Notes under the pieces: generated by a model
The model's input: only the letters and a program-made list of their open reading frames with translations
Databases searched by the model: none
Told to the model about the DNA's origin: nothing
Shown: one piece after another, positions 1 to 6,898 of the stretch
How the letters are laid out: each line of letters starts with the position of its first letter
Numbering within the stretch: the first letter of the stretch is position 1
Translations under genes and position numbers: made by a program
Source of the DNA: Candidatus Iainarchaeum sp.
Lineage (GTDB): Archaea; Iainarchaeota; Iainarchaeia; Iainarchaeales; GCA-2688035
Direction: 5' to 3'
Length of the DNA: 17,165 nucleotides
Assembly (NCBI GenBank): GCA_028712575.1
Contig: JAQTPU010000008.1
Span: 1-17,165, forward strand

Positions 1-32
1 TTTAATTCTGGCTTTATTCTAAATCCAAAAAG

Positions 33-650
33 TTATTCAATCTGGCTTTTCACTATTTCCAGCCTTCTGACTGGCGCTATTGCTTTGACTGTTTTGAATA
101 GTTTTGCTGCCAGTGAACCGAAAACAAGTTCCTGCATTAATTGGTCATAATTTTTTTTAGTGCAATGGTTTTCCATTTCTTGCCTAATCAGGTTTCGAAT
201 TGCTGTTTCCTGTTTTGCAGCAAGCTTTTTTACTGACAATGCAATTGTTTTGATTCTGATCTTTTTCTTGTCAGAAGTTTCAATTGTCTGGACAACTTCC
301 ATTTTGCTTGTCCTTCTTCTCGTCATCCTTATCATGAAAGAGGGGTTTATCTCGTGGCCCACGACTTCTGTTGCAGCCTGCTGGCCCTCCACATTATTGA
401 CTTTAAAAGTGACTGTAATGTGCCTTTTTGTTTTCTGGCCGCTCAAATCCCCGAGGTTCATCCTGATTGTCCTGCCAAGCAGGTTTTTCGGCTTTTCAAC
501 AATCGTCTCGCCGAGCTCTGTCTTGTTGAATTCAGCGGGCGCGACTATCTTGAACCATTTTTTTCTCTTCCACTTGTCAAGAGTGGTCCTTTTCTGGATA
601 ACCTTTTTCTTTCCAGTTTCCTTTGCTGTTTCTTCAACCATTGCCGGCAT
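33..650 (-). CDS. rps3ae: 30S ribosomal protein eS1 (S3Ae)
   Basis: This is a small-subunit ribosomal protein of the archaeal/eukaryotic S3Ae (eS1) family, which sits near the mRNA exit/platform region of the 30S subunit. The 205-residue length is normal for the family. The basic N-terminal part (KRTTLDKWKRKKWFKIVAP), the segment LGRTIRMNLGDLSGQ, the MIRMTRRRTSKM stretch and the C-terminal VRRLEIVKSQIE are family hallmarks. The start is the ATG at 650; a second in-frame ATG lies three codons later, and neither has a clear GGTGA site. The gene follows uS15 and a small ORF on the same strand, and co-transcription is likely. The uS15...eS1 association is a known archaeal arrangement. Recognition is by sequence pattern and I am confident of it. 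Confidence 0.96.
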   Translation of the reverse strand: MPAMVEETAKETGKKKVIQKRTTLDKWKRKKWFKIVAPAEFNKTELGETIVEKPKNLLGRTIRMNLGDLSGQKTKRHITVTFKVNNVEGQQAATEVVGHEINPSFMIRMTRRRTSKMEVVQTIETSDKKKIRIKTIALSVKKLAAKQETAIRNLIRQEMENHCTKKNYDQLMQELVFGSLAAKLFKTVKAIAPVRRLEIVKSQIE

Positions 651-663
651 AAAAACACTTTTT

Positions 664-774
664 TTAATCCTTCAAAATTTTGTTGCACTCTTCAAGAATT
701 TCCCTTGTTTTCATCGAGCCTTTTTTTTCAAAAGCCTTTTTTTTATTTTCAGTGAAAACAATTTCGAAATCCAA
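664..774 (-). CDS. Small ORF (36 codons) between uS15 and eS1, unknown
   Basis: A 36-codon ORF starts with TTG six bases after a GGGG stretch and stops with TAA 13 bases before the eS1 start. It lies in the same reading frame as uS15, separated from it by the uS15 TAA and four codons. The product is highly charged (LDFEIVFTENKKKAFEKK, then a helix-like segment with EILEECNKIL). Its codons (AGG for Arg, GAA/AAA bias) match neighbouring genes, which suggests real coding. I do not recognise a family. Some archaea carry KEOPS/DHH-type genes between these two ribosomal genes, but this product is far too short and shows no Pcc1 signature. It could also be a chance open stretch. Confidence 0.4.
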   Translation of the reverse strand: MDFEIVFTENKKKAFEKKGSMKTREILEECNKILKD

Positions 775-786
775 TAAAATCCCCGT

Positions 787-1242
787 TTACTTTGCAAGCA
801 GTTCGGCCACTTGTTCCGTATAGCGCCAGTCAGAAGGCATTTTTTTCTTTTTCTTGTAATATTCCACAAGCCGCCTTATTTTCGAGACAGTAAGCTGGTA
901 TCCGCGCTTTGCGTCGAAGTCCTTCTTGTTTTTTTCAAGATGCGCCCGCTGTTTTACGCTTCTCCTGATAAGGTTCATCAGGTCTTCGGGAATTTTTCCC
1001 GCAAGGCTGTGCTCTTCAAGAATTTTTGTAATGGTCTTTCCGGTAAGAATTTTTGTGTCAGGCACTCCGTACTGGTCCCTCAAAAGAATGCCTATTTCAG
1101 AGGCGGGATGGCCTGCATTTGCAAGGTTTACAATCGCCTCTTCTATCTCTTTCGGCTTCAATTCAACCCAGTCCGGGGCTTTCTTGGAAACGGGTTTTTT
1201 GCTTCCGCTTTTGCCGCTTCCGGAACTGTGCATCCTAGACAT
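787..1242 (-). CDS. rps15: 30S ribosomal protein uS15, archaeal long form
   Basis: Ribosomal protein S15 binds the central domain of 16S rRNA. The 151-residue length is the archaeal/eukaryotic form, with an N-terminal extension absent from bacterial S15. The N-terminus MSRMHSSGSGKSGSKKP is the typical archaeal start (M-x-R-M-H-S). The core includes GHPASEIGILLRDQYGVPDTK and a C-terminal rRNA-binding region with LVEYYKKKKKMPSDWRY. The C-terminus is complete (family members end shortly after the x-DWxY motif), so the in-frame ORF behind it is not a lost extension. An imperfect hairpin with a GNRA loop lies 32 bases before the start codon and may be part of the leader. Confidence 0.96.
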   Translation of the reverse strand: MSRMHSSGSGKSGSKKPVSKKAPDWVELKPKEIEEAIVNLANAGHPASEIGILLRDQYGVPDTKILTGKTITKILEEHSLAGKIPEDLMNLIRRSVKQRAHLEKNKKDFDAKRGYQLTVSKIRRLVEYYKKKKKMPSDWRYTEQVAELLAK

Positions 1243-1273
1243 AAAAACACTTTAAATCCAACAAATTTTCACC

Positions 1274-1296
1274 TTCATGACCTTACGGTTCATGAA
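1274..1296 (-). promoter_or_regulatory. Imperfect hairpin with GUAA (GNRA) loop upstream of uS15
   Basis: Read on the minus strand, the element is a 7-bp stem TTCATGA/TCATGAA, one bulged A, two more pairs CC/GG and the loop GTAA, which fits the GNRA tetraloop consensus. It ends 32 bases before the uS15 start codon and begins 44 bases after the mazG stop. No long T-run follows it, so an intrinsic terminator is less likely than a leader element or a double-stranded operator. Whether it lies within the uS15 transcript is not visible from sequence. Confidence 0.45.
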
Positions 1297-1339
1297 AGAA
1301 TAACAAAACAAAGAATACAATAATTGCATTTGTAAAGGT

Positions 1340-1732
1340 TTAAATAGCTTGCTTTTTTCCTTTCTTTGCCTTTTCAATTGCCTTTAATTCATGCCAGCGC
1401 TTCTCGGCCTCTTCAATAGTAGTGATTTTTTCTTTGCCATAAATCCATGGCTTCCTGTTCCGGATTTTTTTGTTGACTTCTTCAAGGGCGCCTTTTATTG
1501 AAAACAATTTTTTTTCCTCTGCAATTATCCCGATTGCCATCAGGTCCCAGAAAACATCCCCAAATTCCTCCCTCATGTTTTCAAGGTCGTTTTTTTCAAT
1601 TGCCTGTGCGAGTTCTTCAACCTCGCCCTTTAATTCTTTCAGCCTTTTTTCAATTGTCTGCCCCTTTTCCCAGGGGCAGTTTTTCCTTGCAAGCAGCAGG
1701 GATTTTTTGATTTCAGATGCGGCTTTTTTCAT
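1340..1732 (-). CDS. mazG: MazG-like nucleoside triphosphate pyrophosphohydrolase
   Basis: This is an all-alpha NTP pyrophosphohydrolase of the MazG superfamily, which cleaves (d)NTPs to NMP and pyrophosphate and is often a house-cleaning enzyme. The product has 130 residues from the ATG at 1732. It shows the CPW...QT signature at residues 19-26 (NCPWEKGQT) and the metal-binding ExxE...ExxD pattern (E37, E40, E56, D59), followed by the IRNRKPWIYG segment that aligns with the R-R-x-P-H-V-F-G region of MazG. It is a single-domain form. An in-frame TTG at 1747 would add five residues; the ATG is preferred because the extension looks non-conserved. It lies between bud32 and uS15 on the same strand. 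The substrate is not predictable. Confidence 0.88.
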   Translation of the reverse strand: MKKAASEIKKSLLLARKNCPWEKGQTIEKRLKELKGEVEELAQAIEKNDLENMREEFGDVFWDLMAIGIIAEEKKLFSIKGALEEVNKKIRNRKPWIYGKEKITTIEEAEKRWHELKAIEKAKKGKKQAI

Positions 1733-1819
1733 AAAAATCAAGTCCAAAAGATTGTTAGAAAAGGAAAAAGATTATTTCCCTTAAATTTTCTTTCCCAAGG
1801 CTTTCTTCCTAAGAAAGGC

Positions 1820-2422
1820 TTAGTGGTATCTGCCGCGTTTTTCCACTTTTTCTATCTGCTTCAGCACTAGCCCTGCCTGTTCCCTGTTTTCTTTTGCATA
1901 ACCCTCAAGGATTAGTTCCCAGCCTTTCGGCATGAGCTTGTGGTGCGTGGCTTCAAAAGTTTTTTTGAAAACAATAAGGTCCACTGCCCTGTCTTCTGTT
2001 TTCCTGCCATTAAAACCAAGCCCAAAGTCAATAAAGAAAAGTTTTCCTTTTTTGTCCTGGAGAATATTGCTTGTAGTAAGGTCCCCGTGTATTATCCCGT
2101 ATGAGTGCAGCTTTCCAATGTTTTTTCCTATTTCAAGGCAGATTTTTTCAAAATTTTTTTCATTAAGGGCGTCTTTTGTGCGCTTTCCCTCTATGAATTC
2201 CATTGTTATTTTTGCGCCCTCCTTGTCTGTTTCAATGAGGTTTGGCACGTTCACTCCGATGTTTTTCGCTTTTTTCAGAAGGTTCGCTTCGAGAGCTGTC
2301 CTTTCCCGCCTTATTTTCCTGTCAAGCTCCCTGCACCTGTATTCTTTTGAAACACGTTCCTTTACAAGGGTTTTGCCTTGCCTGAAAAGCTTTGCCTCTG
2401 CTCCCTGCGCGATTAATTCCAT
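1820..2422 (-). CDS. bud32: KEOPS complex protein kinase/ATPase Bud32
   Basis: Bud32 (Kae1-associated kinase, PRPK) is the small RIO-like kinase/ATPase subunit of KEOPS, needed with Kae1 for t6A37 modification of ANN-decoding tRNAs. At 200 residues it has the minimal Bud32 size. Motifs seen are GAEA near the N-terminus (residues 7-10, replacing a glycine-rich loop), a conserved Lys region (TLVKERV), catalytic HGDLTTSNIL with H112 and D114, IDFGLG with D132, the EDRAVDL segment and a basic C-terminal tail ending KRGRYH typical of the family. It is encoded separately from kae1, whereas many euryarchaea have a Kae1-Bud32 fusion. The start is an ATG with a GTGA-like site upstream. Confidence 0.95.
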   Translation of the reverse strand: MELIAQGAEAKLFRQGKTLVKERVSKEYRCRELDRKIRRERTALEANLLKKAKNIGVNVPNLIETDKEGAKITMEFIEGKRTKDALNEKNFEKICLEIGKNIGKLHSYGIIHGDLTTSNILQDKKGKLFFIDFGLGFNGRKTEDRAVDLIVFKKTFEATHHKLMPKGWELILEGYAKENREQAGLVLKQIEKVEKRGRYH

Positions 2423-2479
2423 GCTTTAATCACTACAAACCTTGCAGAAAAAAAGTGTTTTAATCCTATGCAATTTTTT

Positions 2480-3025
2480 TTATTTTTCGCAGTTTTCAAG
2501 CCAAAACATTGTTGCATTGTCAAACTGTTCTTTTGCCGCCTTTTTCAAATCGTCCATTCTTGCCTCATCAAAGCCTGCCTTGCCGACTTTTTCGGCAAGC
2601 GTGGGATAACTGCTTTTGAATGCCTCTATTCTTGCCTTTGCAGTCTCGCTTTTTTTGTATGCCTTGTCAAGGAACGCCTTTCCCTTTGAAAGCGGGCCTG
2701 TAACCGTGCAGTCAATGTCCGCCGGGTTTATTCTCTGCATTTCCAAATCCGAAAGGAGAAGGTTTTCCATTGTTTCGGCCGCATTTATCCTTGCATCAAT
2801 AAAAGAGCTGAAAGCCGCATCTTTTGTCTGCTGTTTCATTTTTGAAAGCTCCCCCTTGAAAACAGCAATTTCGTTCAGGCTTGCAGGGGCAAGCTGTTCT
2901 CCCAGGCCGTATCTCTGCTGCATCTCTGTCAGTTTCTGGAATTCTGAATCAAAGCCTGTCTGGATGCAGCCGGCTGAAAAAATAACCGCAAAAAAAAGCA
3001 CCAGCAGGGCAATCTTTAATTTCAA
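2480..3025 (-). CDS. Predicted secreted lipoprotein, unknown function
   Basis: The N-terminal hydrophobic segment (IALLVLFFAVIFSAGC) ends in a lipobox-like SAGC, so the mature protein is probably anchored outside the membrane through this cysteine. The rest is soluble, helical and charged, with only two further cysteines (CTV and NCE near residues 145 and 178), and resembles no family I can name. I chose the TTG at 3025 because it gives a compact signal peptide (181 residues in total). A TATA-like TTTAAATTC on the minus strand at 3066-3058 would also place transcription start just before it. An ATG at 3073 would add 16 residues. It lies directly behind dnaJ, 15 bases after the dnaJ stop if the ATG is used, so it may be partly co-transcribed with the chaperone genes. 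Confidence 0.62.
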   Translation of the reverse strand: MKLKIALLVLFFAVIFSAGCIQTGFDSEFQKLTEMQQRYGLGEQLAPASLNEIAVFKGELSKMKQQTKDAAFSSFIDARINAAETMENLLLSDLEMQRINPADIDCTVTGPLSKGKAFLDKAYKKSETAKARIEAFKSSYPTLAEKVGKAGFDEARMDDLKKAAKEQFDNATMFWLENCEK

Positions 3026-3087
3026 GCAATTCACTGTTATAGTAAGGGTTTTTTTGAATTTAAAGATTTGCATATGCTTTCGAAGCG

Positions 3088-4239
3088 CTAATGCTTCCGG
3101 AAGCCCTGGGAAAGTTTTTCAAATAAGCCTTTTCTTTTTTCCCTTTCTTTTTCATTTTTAAGCAGTTCCTGGAACAATTCTTTCTGCCTTTTGCCGAGGT
3201 CTTTCGGTGTTTCAATTATTGCTTTTACAAATTCATCCCCGAACCCCTTTCCTTCAAGGCGCTTTATTCCTTTTCCATGCAGCCTGAAAATAGTGCCTGT
3301 CTGTGTTCCTGGAGGAATGCTCAATGAAACTTCCCCCTTCAGTGTGGGAACATCAATTTTCGCGCCGAGCGCCGCCTCGGCAAAGCTGACCGGGATTTCA
3401 GCAAAAATATCGGCGCCATCCCTCTTGAACAGCTTGTGCTTTTCAGCAAAAACCACAATATAAATATCGCCGGTGCCTGCACTGCCCTCATTTCCCTGCC
3501 CCGAAAGCCGCAGATGGTTGCCCGTATCAATGCCTGCGGGAATTTTTACTTTTATTGTTTTTTCCACAAGGACTTTTCCCTCTCCCCTGCATTCTTTGCA
3601 GGGGCTTTCTGCAATCCTTCCAGTGCCTCTGCATTTCGGGCATGTTGATTCTGCTGCAAAAAGCCCGAAAGGGGTTCTCTGCATATGCCTTGCCCTTCCA
3701 GTGCCTCTGCACTGCGGGCATGTTGAAAGCTCTGCATCTTTTGCGCCTGTTCCTTCACAGGCCCTGCAGTTTTCAATCCGTTCAACCGTTATTTCCTTTT
3801 CAGTCCCGAAAACAGCCTCTTCAAAAGAAAGAGTCATGTCAACGCGTATGTTCGAGCCTTTTGTTTTTCTTGACTGCCTTTCCTGCCCGAACTGGCCCCC
3901 GAAGATATTTCCAAAGCCGAATTCCTCAAAGCCGCCCATGTTCCTGAAAAGGTTTTCAAAATCAAAATCGAATCCAGCCGCGCCGAAACCTTCAGGCCTT
4001 TGATACCCCTGGAAGCCCTCAAAGCCGTGCCCGTACTGGTCGTAATTGGCCTTTTTTTCCGGGTTTGAAAGTACCTGGTATGCTTCAAGGATTTCCTTGA
4101 ATTTTTCCTCTGCGCCATGGTCCTTGTTCAGGTCGGGATGGTATTTTTTTGCGAGCTCCTTGTAAGCCTGCTTCACTTCCTCGATGCCCGCGCCTTTTTT
4201 CAATCCGAGGGCTTCATAATAATCCCGCTTTTCCGCCAT
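3088..4239 (-). CDS. dnaJ: Chaperone protein DnaJ (Hsp40, type I)
   Basis: DnaJ is the co-chaperone that delivers clients to DnaK and stimulates its ATPase. It is a full-length type I protein of 383 residues. The J domain (about 4-70) carries the HPD tripeptide at 34-36 (KKYHPDLNK). A Gly/Phe-rich region follows (about 72-116), then a zinc-binding domain with four CxxCxGxG motifs starting at C158, C174, C200 and C214, and a C-terminal substrate-binding region with the LxxxIKVKIPAG and VSLSIPPGTQTGT beta segments. It begins 14 bases after the dnaK stop, so the two are surely one operon. Archaeal DnaK systems are generally considered of bacterial origin. Confidence 0.97.
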   Translation of the reverse strand: MAEKRDYYEALGLKKGAGIEEVKQAYKELAKKYHPDLNKDHGAEEKFKEILEAYQVLSNPEKKANYDQYGHGFEGFQGYQRPEGFGAAGFDFDFENLFRNMGGFEEFGFGNIFGGQFGQERQSRKTKGSNIRVDMTLSFEEAVFGTEKEITVERIENCRACEGTGAKDAELSTCPQCRGTGRARHMQRTPFGLFAAESTCPKCRGTGRIAESPCKECRGEGKVLVEKTIKVKIPAGIDTGNHLRLSGQGNEGSAGTGDIYIVVFAEKHKLFKRDGADIFAEIPVSFAEAALGAKIDVPTLKGEVSLSIPPGTQTGTIFRLHGKGIKRLEGKGFGDEFVKAIIETPKDLGKRQKELFQELLKNEKEREKRKGLFEKLSQGFRKH

Positions 4240-4253
4240 TCAAATTCTCTTCA

Positions 4254-6122
4254 TTAGTCTTTTTCTTCAAAGTCCGCATCAACAACTTTTCCTTTCTTGC
4301 CTTTCGGCTTTTCTTCATCGGGCCCTTCATTTTCCCGGTTGTTTTCCTGCTGTTGCTGTTTTCCCGCTTTGCCGTAGATTTCCTTTCCTATTTCCTGCAG
4401 CAGCCTGTTCAGCTCGTCAAGCTTGGGCTTTATTTTCTTCGCATCTTTCGGCTCCTGTTTCAGCAGGTCTTTCAGCTCATTGAGCTTTTCAGTTATTTTT
4501 ATTGTCTGTTCCTGGCTGATTTTGTCCTTGAACTGCTCGATTGTCTGCTCCGCAGAATACAATGCGGCATCTGCCTGGTTAATGACGTCAATTTCATCTT
4601 TTCTTTTCCTGTCCTCTTCCGCATGCGCTTCCGCATCTTTCTTCATTTTTTCAATTTCTTCCTCGTTCAGCTTCTGTGAAGCGACTATTTGTATGCTCTG
4701 CACCTTTCCTGTGCCGAGGTCTTTTGCAGTAACATTTACTATGCCGTTTGCATCAATGTCAAAAGAAACTTCTATCTGGGGCACGCCTCTTGGCGCCGGC
4801 GGAATCCCTGTCAACTGGAATCTTCCCAAACTTTTGTTGTCGGAAGCCATTTCCCTTTCCCCCTGCAGCACATGGATGTCGACAGCAGGCTGGTTGTCTG
4901 AAGCAGTGGAAAAAACCTGGCTTTTTCTTGTAGGAATTGTCGTGTTTCTTGCAATGAGCTGGGTCCTTACTCCGCCCAGAGTTTCAATTCCAAGAGTCAG
5001 GGGAGTAACATCAAGGAGGAGAATGTCCTTTACCTCTCCTGCAAGCACTCCTGCCTGCACTGCAGCGCCTGCAGCAACGCATTCCATCGGGTCTACCCCC
5101 CTTTCCGGCTTTGCGCCTAAAATTGATTCCACAAACCTCTGCACTGCAGGCATTCTTGTTGGGCCGCCTACAAGGATTACTTTTGTTATTTCCGCAGGGG
5201 TTAATTTTGCATCCGCAAGCGCCTGTTTTACGGGCTTTTCGCATTTTTTGATAATCTGCTCTAAAATCTGTTCAAGCCTTGCCCTTGTGAGTTTCATTGC
5301 AAGGTGCTTCGGGCCTTCTTTTGTTGCAGTAATGTACGGAAGGTTGATGTCTGTTTCCATTACAGAGCTTAATTCTATTTTCGCCCTTTCGCATGCCTCT
5401 TTGAGCCTCTGCATTGCCATTGAATCCTTTTTCAGGTCAATCCCGTCTGTCCTTGAGAATTCCCTTGAAACGAATTCAACAAGCGCGGCATCCATGTCTG
5501 TTCCGCCGAGCTGCGTGTCCCCTGAAGTGCTTTTCACTTCAAACACGCCGGAACCGAATTCCATTATTGTGACATCAAGAGTCCCGCCGCCGAAATCAAA
5601 AACCAAGACCTTTTGCTCCTTTCCCTGCTTGTCAAGGCCGTAGGCAAGGCTGGCCGCAGTGGGCTCGTTGACAATCCTTATGACGTCAAGGCCAGCGATT
5701 TTTCCCGCATCCTTTGTTGCCTGCCTCTGGTTGTCGTCAAAGTAGGCAGGGACTGTAATGACAGCCTTCTCTATTTTCTCGCCCAAAAATTCTTCGGCAT
5801 CTTTTTTTATTTTCTGGAGCAAAAAAGCGCTCAATTGCTGCGGCGTGTACTCCTTGTTGTCGACTTTATACCTGAAGCTTGTTCCCATTTTTCTTTTGAA
5901 TGCTGTAAAGGTCCTTTCAGGATTGCTTACAGCCTGCCTTTTCGCGGGCTCCCCCACAAGAAGCTGGCCTTCTTTTGTAAAAGCCACATAACTAGGGAAT
6001 GCCTTTCCATAAACAGAAGCGCCTTCCCCGCTTGGGATTATTTTCGGTTTTCCCGCTTCCAGAAAAGCCGCTGCCGAATTCGAAGTGCCCAGATCAATTC
6101 CGATTATTCTTTCTCTTGCCAT
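4254..6122 (-). CDS. dnaK: Molecular chaperone DnaK (Hsp70)
   Basis: This is the ATP-dependent Hsp70 chaperone of the cytosol. The 622-residue protein has the phosphate-1 loop GIDLGTSNS (residues 8-16, Ser where most have Thr), the phosphate-2 loop VFDFGGGTLDVT, the adenosine motif ILVGGPTRMP, the interdomain linker DILLLDVTPLTLGIET, a beta-sandwich substrate domain, a helical lid and an acidic tail ending VDADFEEKD. The tail is Gln/Asn/Glu-rich before that. The ATG at 6122 is preceded by a strong GGTGAGG ribosome binding site. It sits between grpE (with a small ORF intervening) and dnaJ. All catalytic regions appear intact. Confidence 0.98.
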   Translation of the reverse strand: MARERIIGIDLGTSNSAAAFLEAGKPKIIPSGEGASVYGKAFPSYVAFTKEGQLLVGEPAKRQAVSNPERTFTAFKRKMGTSFRYKVDNKEYTPQQLSAFLLQKIKKDAEEFLGEKIEKAVITVPAYFDDNQRQATKDAGKIAGLDVIRIVNEPTAASLAYGLDKQGKEQKVLVFDFGGGTLDVTIMEFGSGVFEVKSTSGDTQLGGTDMDAALVEFVSREFSRTDGIDLKKDSMAMQRLKEACERAKIELSSVMETDINLPYITATKEGPKHLAMKLTRARLEQILEQIIKKCEKPVKQALADAKLTPAEITKVILVGGPTRMPAVQRFVESILGAKPERGVDPMECVAAGAAVQAGVLAGEVKDILLLDVTPLTLGIETLGGVRTQLIARNTTIPTRKSQVFSTASDNQPAVDIHVLQGEREMASDNKSLGRFQLTGIPPAPRGVPQIEVSFDIDANGIVNVTAKDLGTGKVQSIQIVASQKLNEEEIEKMKKDAEAHAEEDRKRKDEIDVINQADAALYSAEQTIEQFKDKISQEQTIKITEKLNELKDLLKQEPKDAKKIKPKLDELNRLLQEIGKEIYGKAGKQQQQENNRENEGPDEEKPKGKKGKVVDADFEEKD

Positions 6123-6142
6123 AACCTCACCTGAAAATTTTT

Positions 6143-6238
6143 TTATTGGTCAAACGGCCCGCTCGGGGTGTCAGGGATGAAATCATCCACATCCCCCGGA
6201 AACGGGTTTGGTATAAAAAAAACTTTTTTCATAATCAT
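6143..6238 (-). CDS. Small ORF (31 codons) between grpE and dnaK
   Basis: A 31-codon ORF fills the 124-base space between grpE and dnaK. It starts with ATG at 6238, four bases after an AGGG site, and only 8 bases after the grpE stop codon; a second in-frame ATG lies two codons in. It ends with TAA 20 bases before the dnaK start, just ahead of the dnaK ribosome binding site. The product begins with a short basic/hydrophobic part (MKKVFFIPNP) and continues as an acidic, Pro/Asp-rich tail (PGDVDDFIPDTPSGPFDQ). I do not recognise it. Placement, spacing and codon content suggest a genuine small protein of the heat-shock operon, but a non-coding spacer remains possible. Confidence 0.45.
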   Translation of the reverse strand: MIMKKVFFIPNPFPGDVDDFIPDTPSGPFDQ

Positions 6239-6246
6239 CACGCCCT

Positions 6247-6822
6247 TTATTTTTTCTCGGCCCTGTTTATTTTTACTTTTGCAGGCCTCAACAGCTTTCC
6301 CTTGAGAAGAAAGCCCTTCTGCAGCTCTTCAAGGATTTCATTATCCTTTTTTTCAGGATTGTTCTCATGCAGCACTGCCTCGTGGAGCAGGGGGTCGAAT
6401 TTTTTCTCCCTTGTCCCGATTTCCTGCAGGCCGTGCTTTTGCATTATTGCAAACAAATGTTTTTCAAGTGCACCAATGCCCTCCAAAGCCTCTTTTTTTG
6501 AAACAATTTCCATGTCCCGGAGTTTTTCAATTGCTGCCTGAAAACTGTCAAGCAGGGGCAGCAATTCCCTGATTGTTTCAGTATTTGCAAACTCGACAAA
6601 TTCCTTTTTCTGCCTGTCAATGCGCTTGCAGTAATTCTCAAAATCCGCCTGAAGCCTCTGCAAAGTTTCCCGCAATTCCTTTATCTCCGCTTCTTTTTTC
6701 TGGATTTCCCCCGTGCTTCCTGTTATCTTGGCATTTGTTTCAGGCTCTTTTTTTGCCTCTTTGGGCTTCTCTTCGCTGTGCCGTCTGCTTTCTGCAGCAG
6801 GTGAATTTTCCACCAAAACCAC
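6247..6822 (-). CDS. grpE: Nucleotide exchange factor GrpE
   Basis: GrpE dimerises and releases ADP from DnaK. The 191-residue product has a low-complexity charged N-terminus, a long coiled-coil segment (about residues 40-75: EIQKKEAEIKELRETL and onward), the conserved QADFENYCKRIDRQK stretch, a LLPLLDSFQAAIE helix and the C-terminal beta domain with VLHENNPEKKDNEILEE and the GFLLKGKLLRPAKVKI signature. The start is GTG, either at 6822 or, three codons later, at 6813. A TATA-like TTTAAATAA on the minus strand centred near 6836 would favour a leaderless message from about 6811. It is the first gene of the operon grpE - small ORF - dnaK - dnaJ. Confidence 0.95.
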   Translation of the reverse strand: MVLVENSPAAESRRHSEEKPKEAKKEPETNAKITGSTGEIQKKEAEIKELRETLQRLQADFENYCKRIDRQKKEFVEFANTETIRELLPLLDSFQAAIEKLRDMEIVSKKEALEGIGALEKHLFAIMQKHGLQEIGTREKKFDPLLHEAVLHENNPEKKDNEILEELQKGFLLKGKLLRPAKVKINRAEKK

Positions 6823-6831
6823 GTGTCTAAA

Positions 6832-6843
6832 TTATTTAAACAA
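6832..6843. promoter_or_regulatory. Putative operator copy 1 (TTATTTAAACAA)
   Basis: This is one of two near-identical 12-bp palindromes in the divergent gap between grpE and the winged-helix gene. It differs from the perfect palindrome TTGTTTAAACAA at one base. On the minus strand it overlaps the TATA-like TTTAAATAA placed about 25 bases before the downstream GTG of grpE, so a bound protein would block TBP there. The sequence was not noticed elsewhere in the window by eye. Confidence 0.6.
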
Positions 6844-6851
6844 TTACATAT

Positions 6852-6863
6852 TTGTTTAAACAA
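6852..6863. promoter_or_regulatory. Putative operator copy 2 (TTGTTTAAACAA, perfect palindrome)
   Basis: This perfect 12-bp palindrome is centred exactly 20 bp from copy 1, about two helical turns, so two dimers would sit on the same DNA face. It lies immediately upstream of the likely TATA element of the plus-strand regulator gene (TTTTTATT at 6868-6875, about 27 bases before the ATG at 6899). The arrangement suits joint control of both divergent promoters. Confidence 0.62.
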
Positions 6864-6867
6864 AACC

Positions 6868-6875
6868 TTTTTATT
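6868..6875 (+). promoter_or_regulatory. TATA-like box of the winged-helix regulator gene
   Basis: TTTTTATT lies 24-31 bases before the ATG at 6899, the spacing expected for an archaeal TATA box feeding a leaderless or very short-leader transcript. No GGTGA-type site lies between it and the ATG, which agrees with leaderless translation. Confidence 0.45.
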
Positions 6876-6898
6876 CCTTTCTGGGCTCTTTTCACTAT

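Noticed and set aside
664..774. Small ORF as KEOPS subunit Pcc1
   Set aside because: The genomic position made this attractive, but it has only 36 codons against about 80 for Pcc1 and lacks any recognisable Pcc1 pattern.
160..777. A 205-codon hydrophobic open frame on the plus strand opposite eS1
   Set aside because: Its Phe/Leu richness mirrors the Lys/Glu codons of the ribosomal gene on the other strand; no start signal or homology is seen.
3066..3090. Short palindromic runs (CATATG, TTCGAA) between dnaJ and the lipoprotein gene
   Set aside because: The arms are too short and there is no T-run after them; nothing distinguishes them from chance.
3617..3726. Two 32-base near-identical direct repeats (3617-3648 and 3695-3726, two or three mismatches)
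   Set aside because: They encode two of the CxxCxGxG zinc motifs of DnaJ, 26 codons apart, so protein repetition explains them; they are not a mobile element or CRISPR.
4423..5643. A 406-codon open frame on the plus strand opposite dnaK
   Set aside because: It lies antisense to a clearly conserved Hsp70 gene; the translation is Ser/Phe/Cys-rich without recognisable domains, the usual by-product of codon bias on the other strand.
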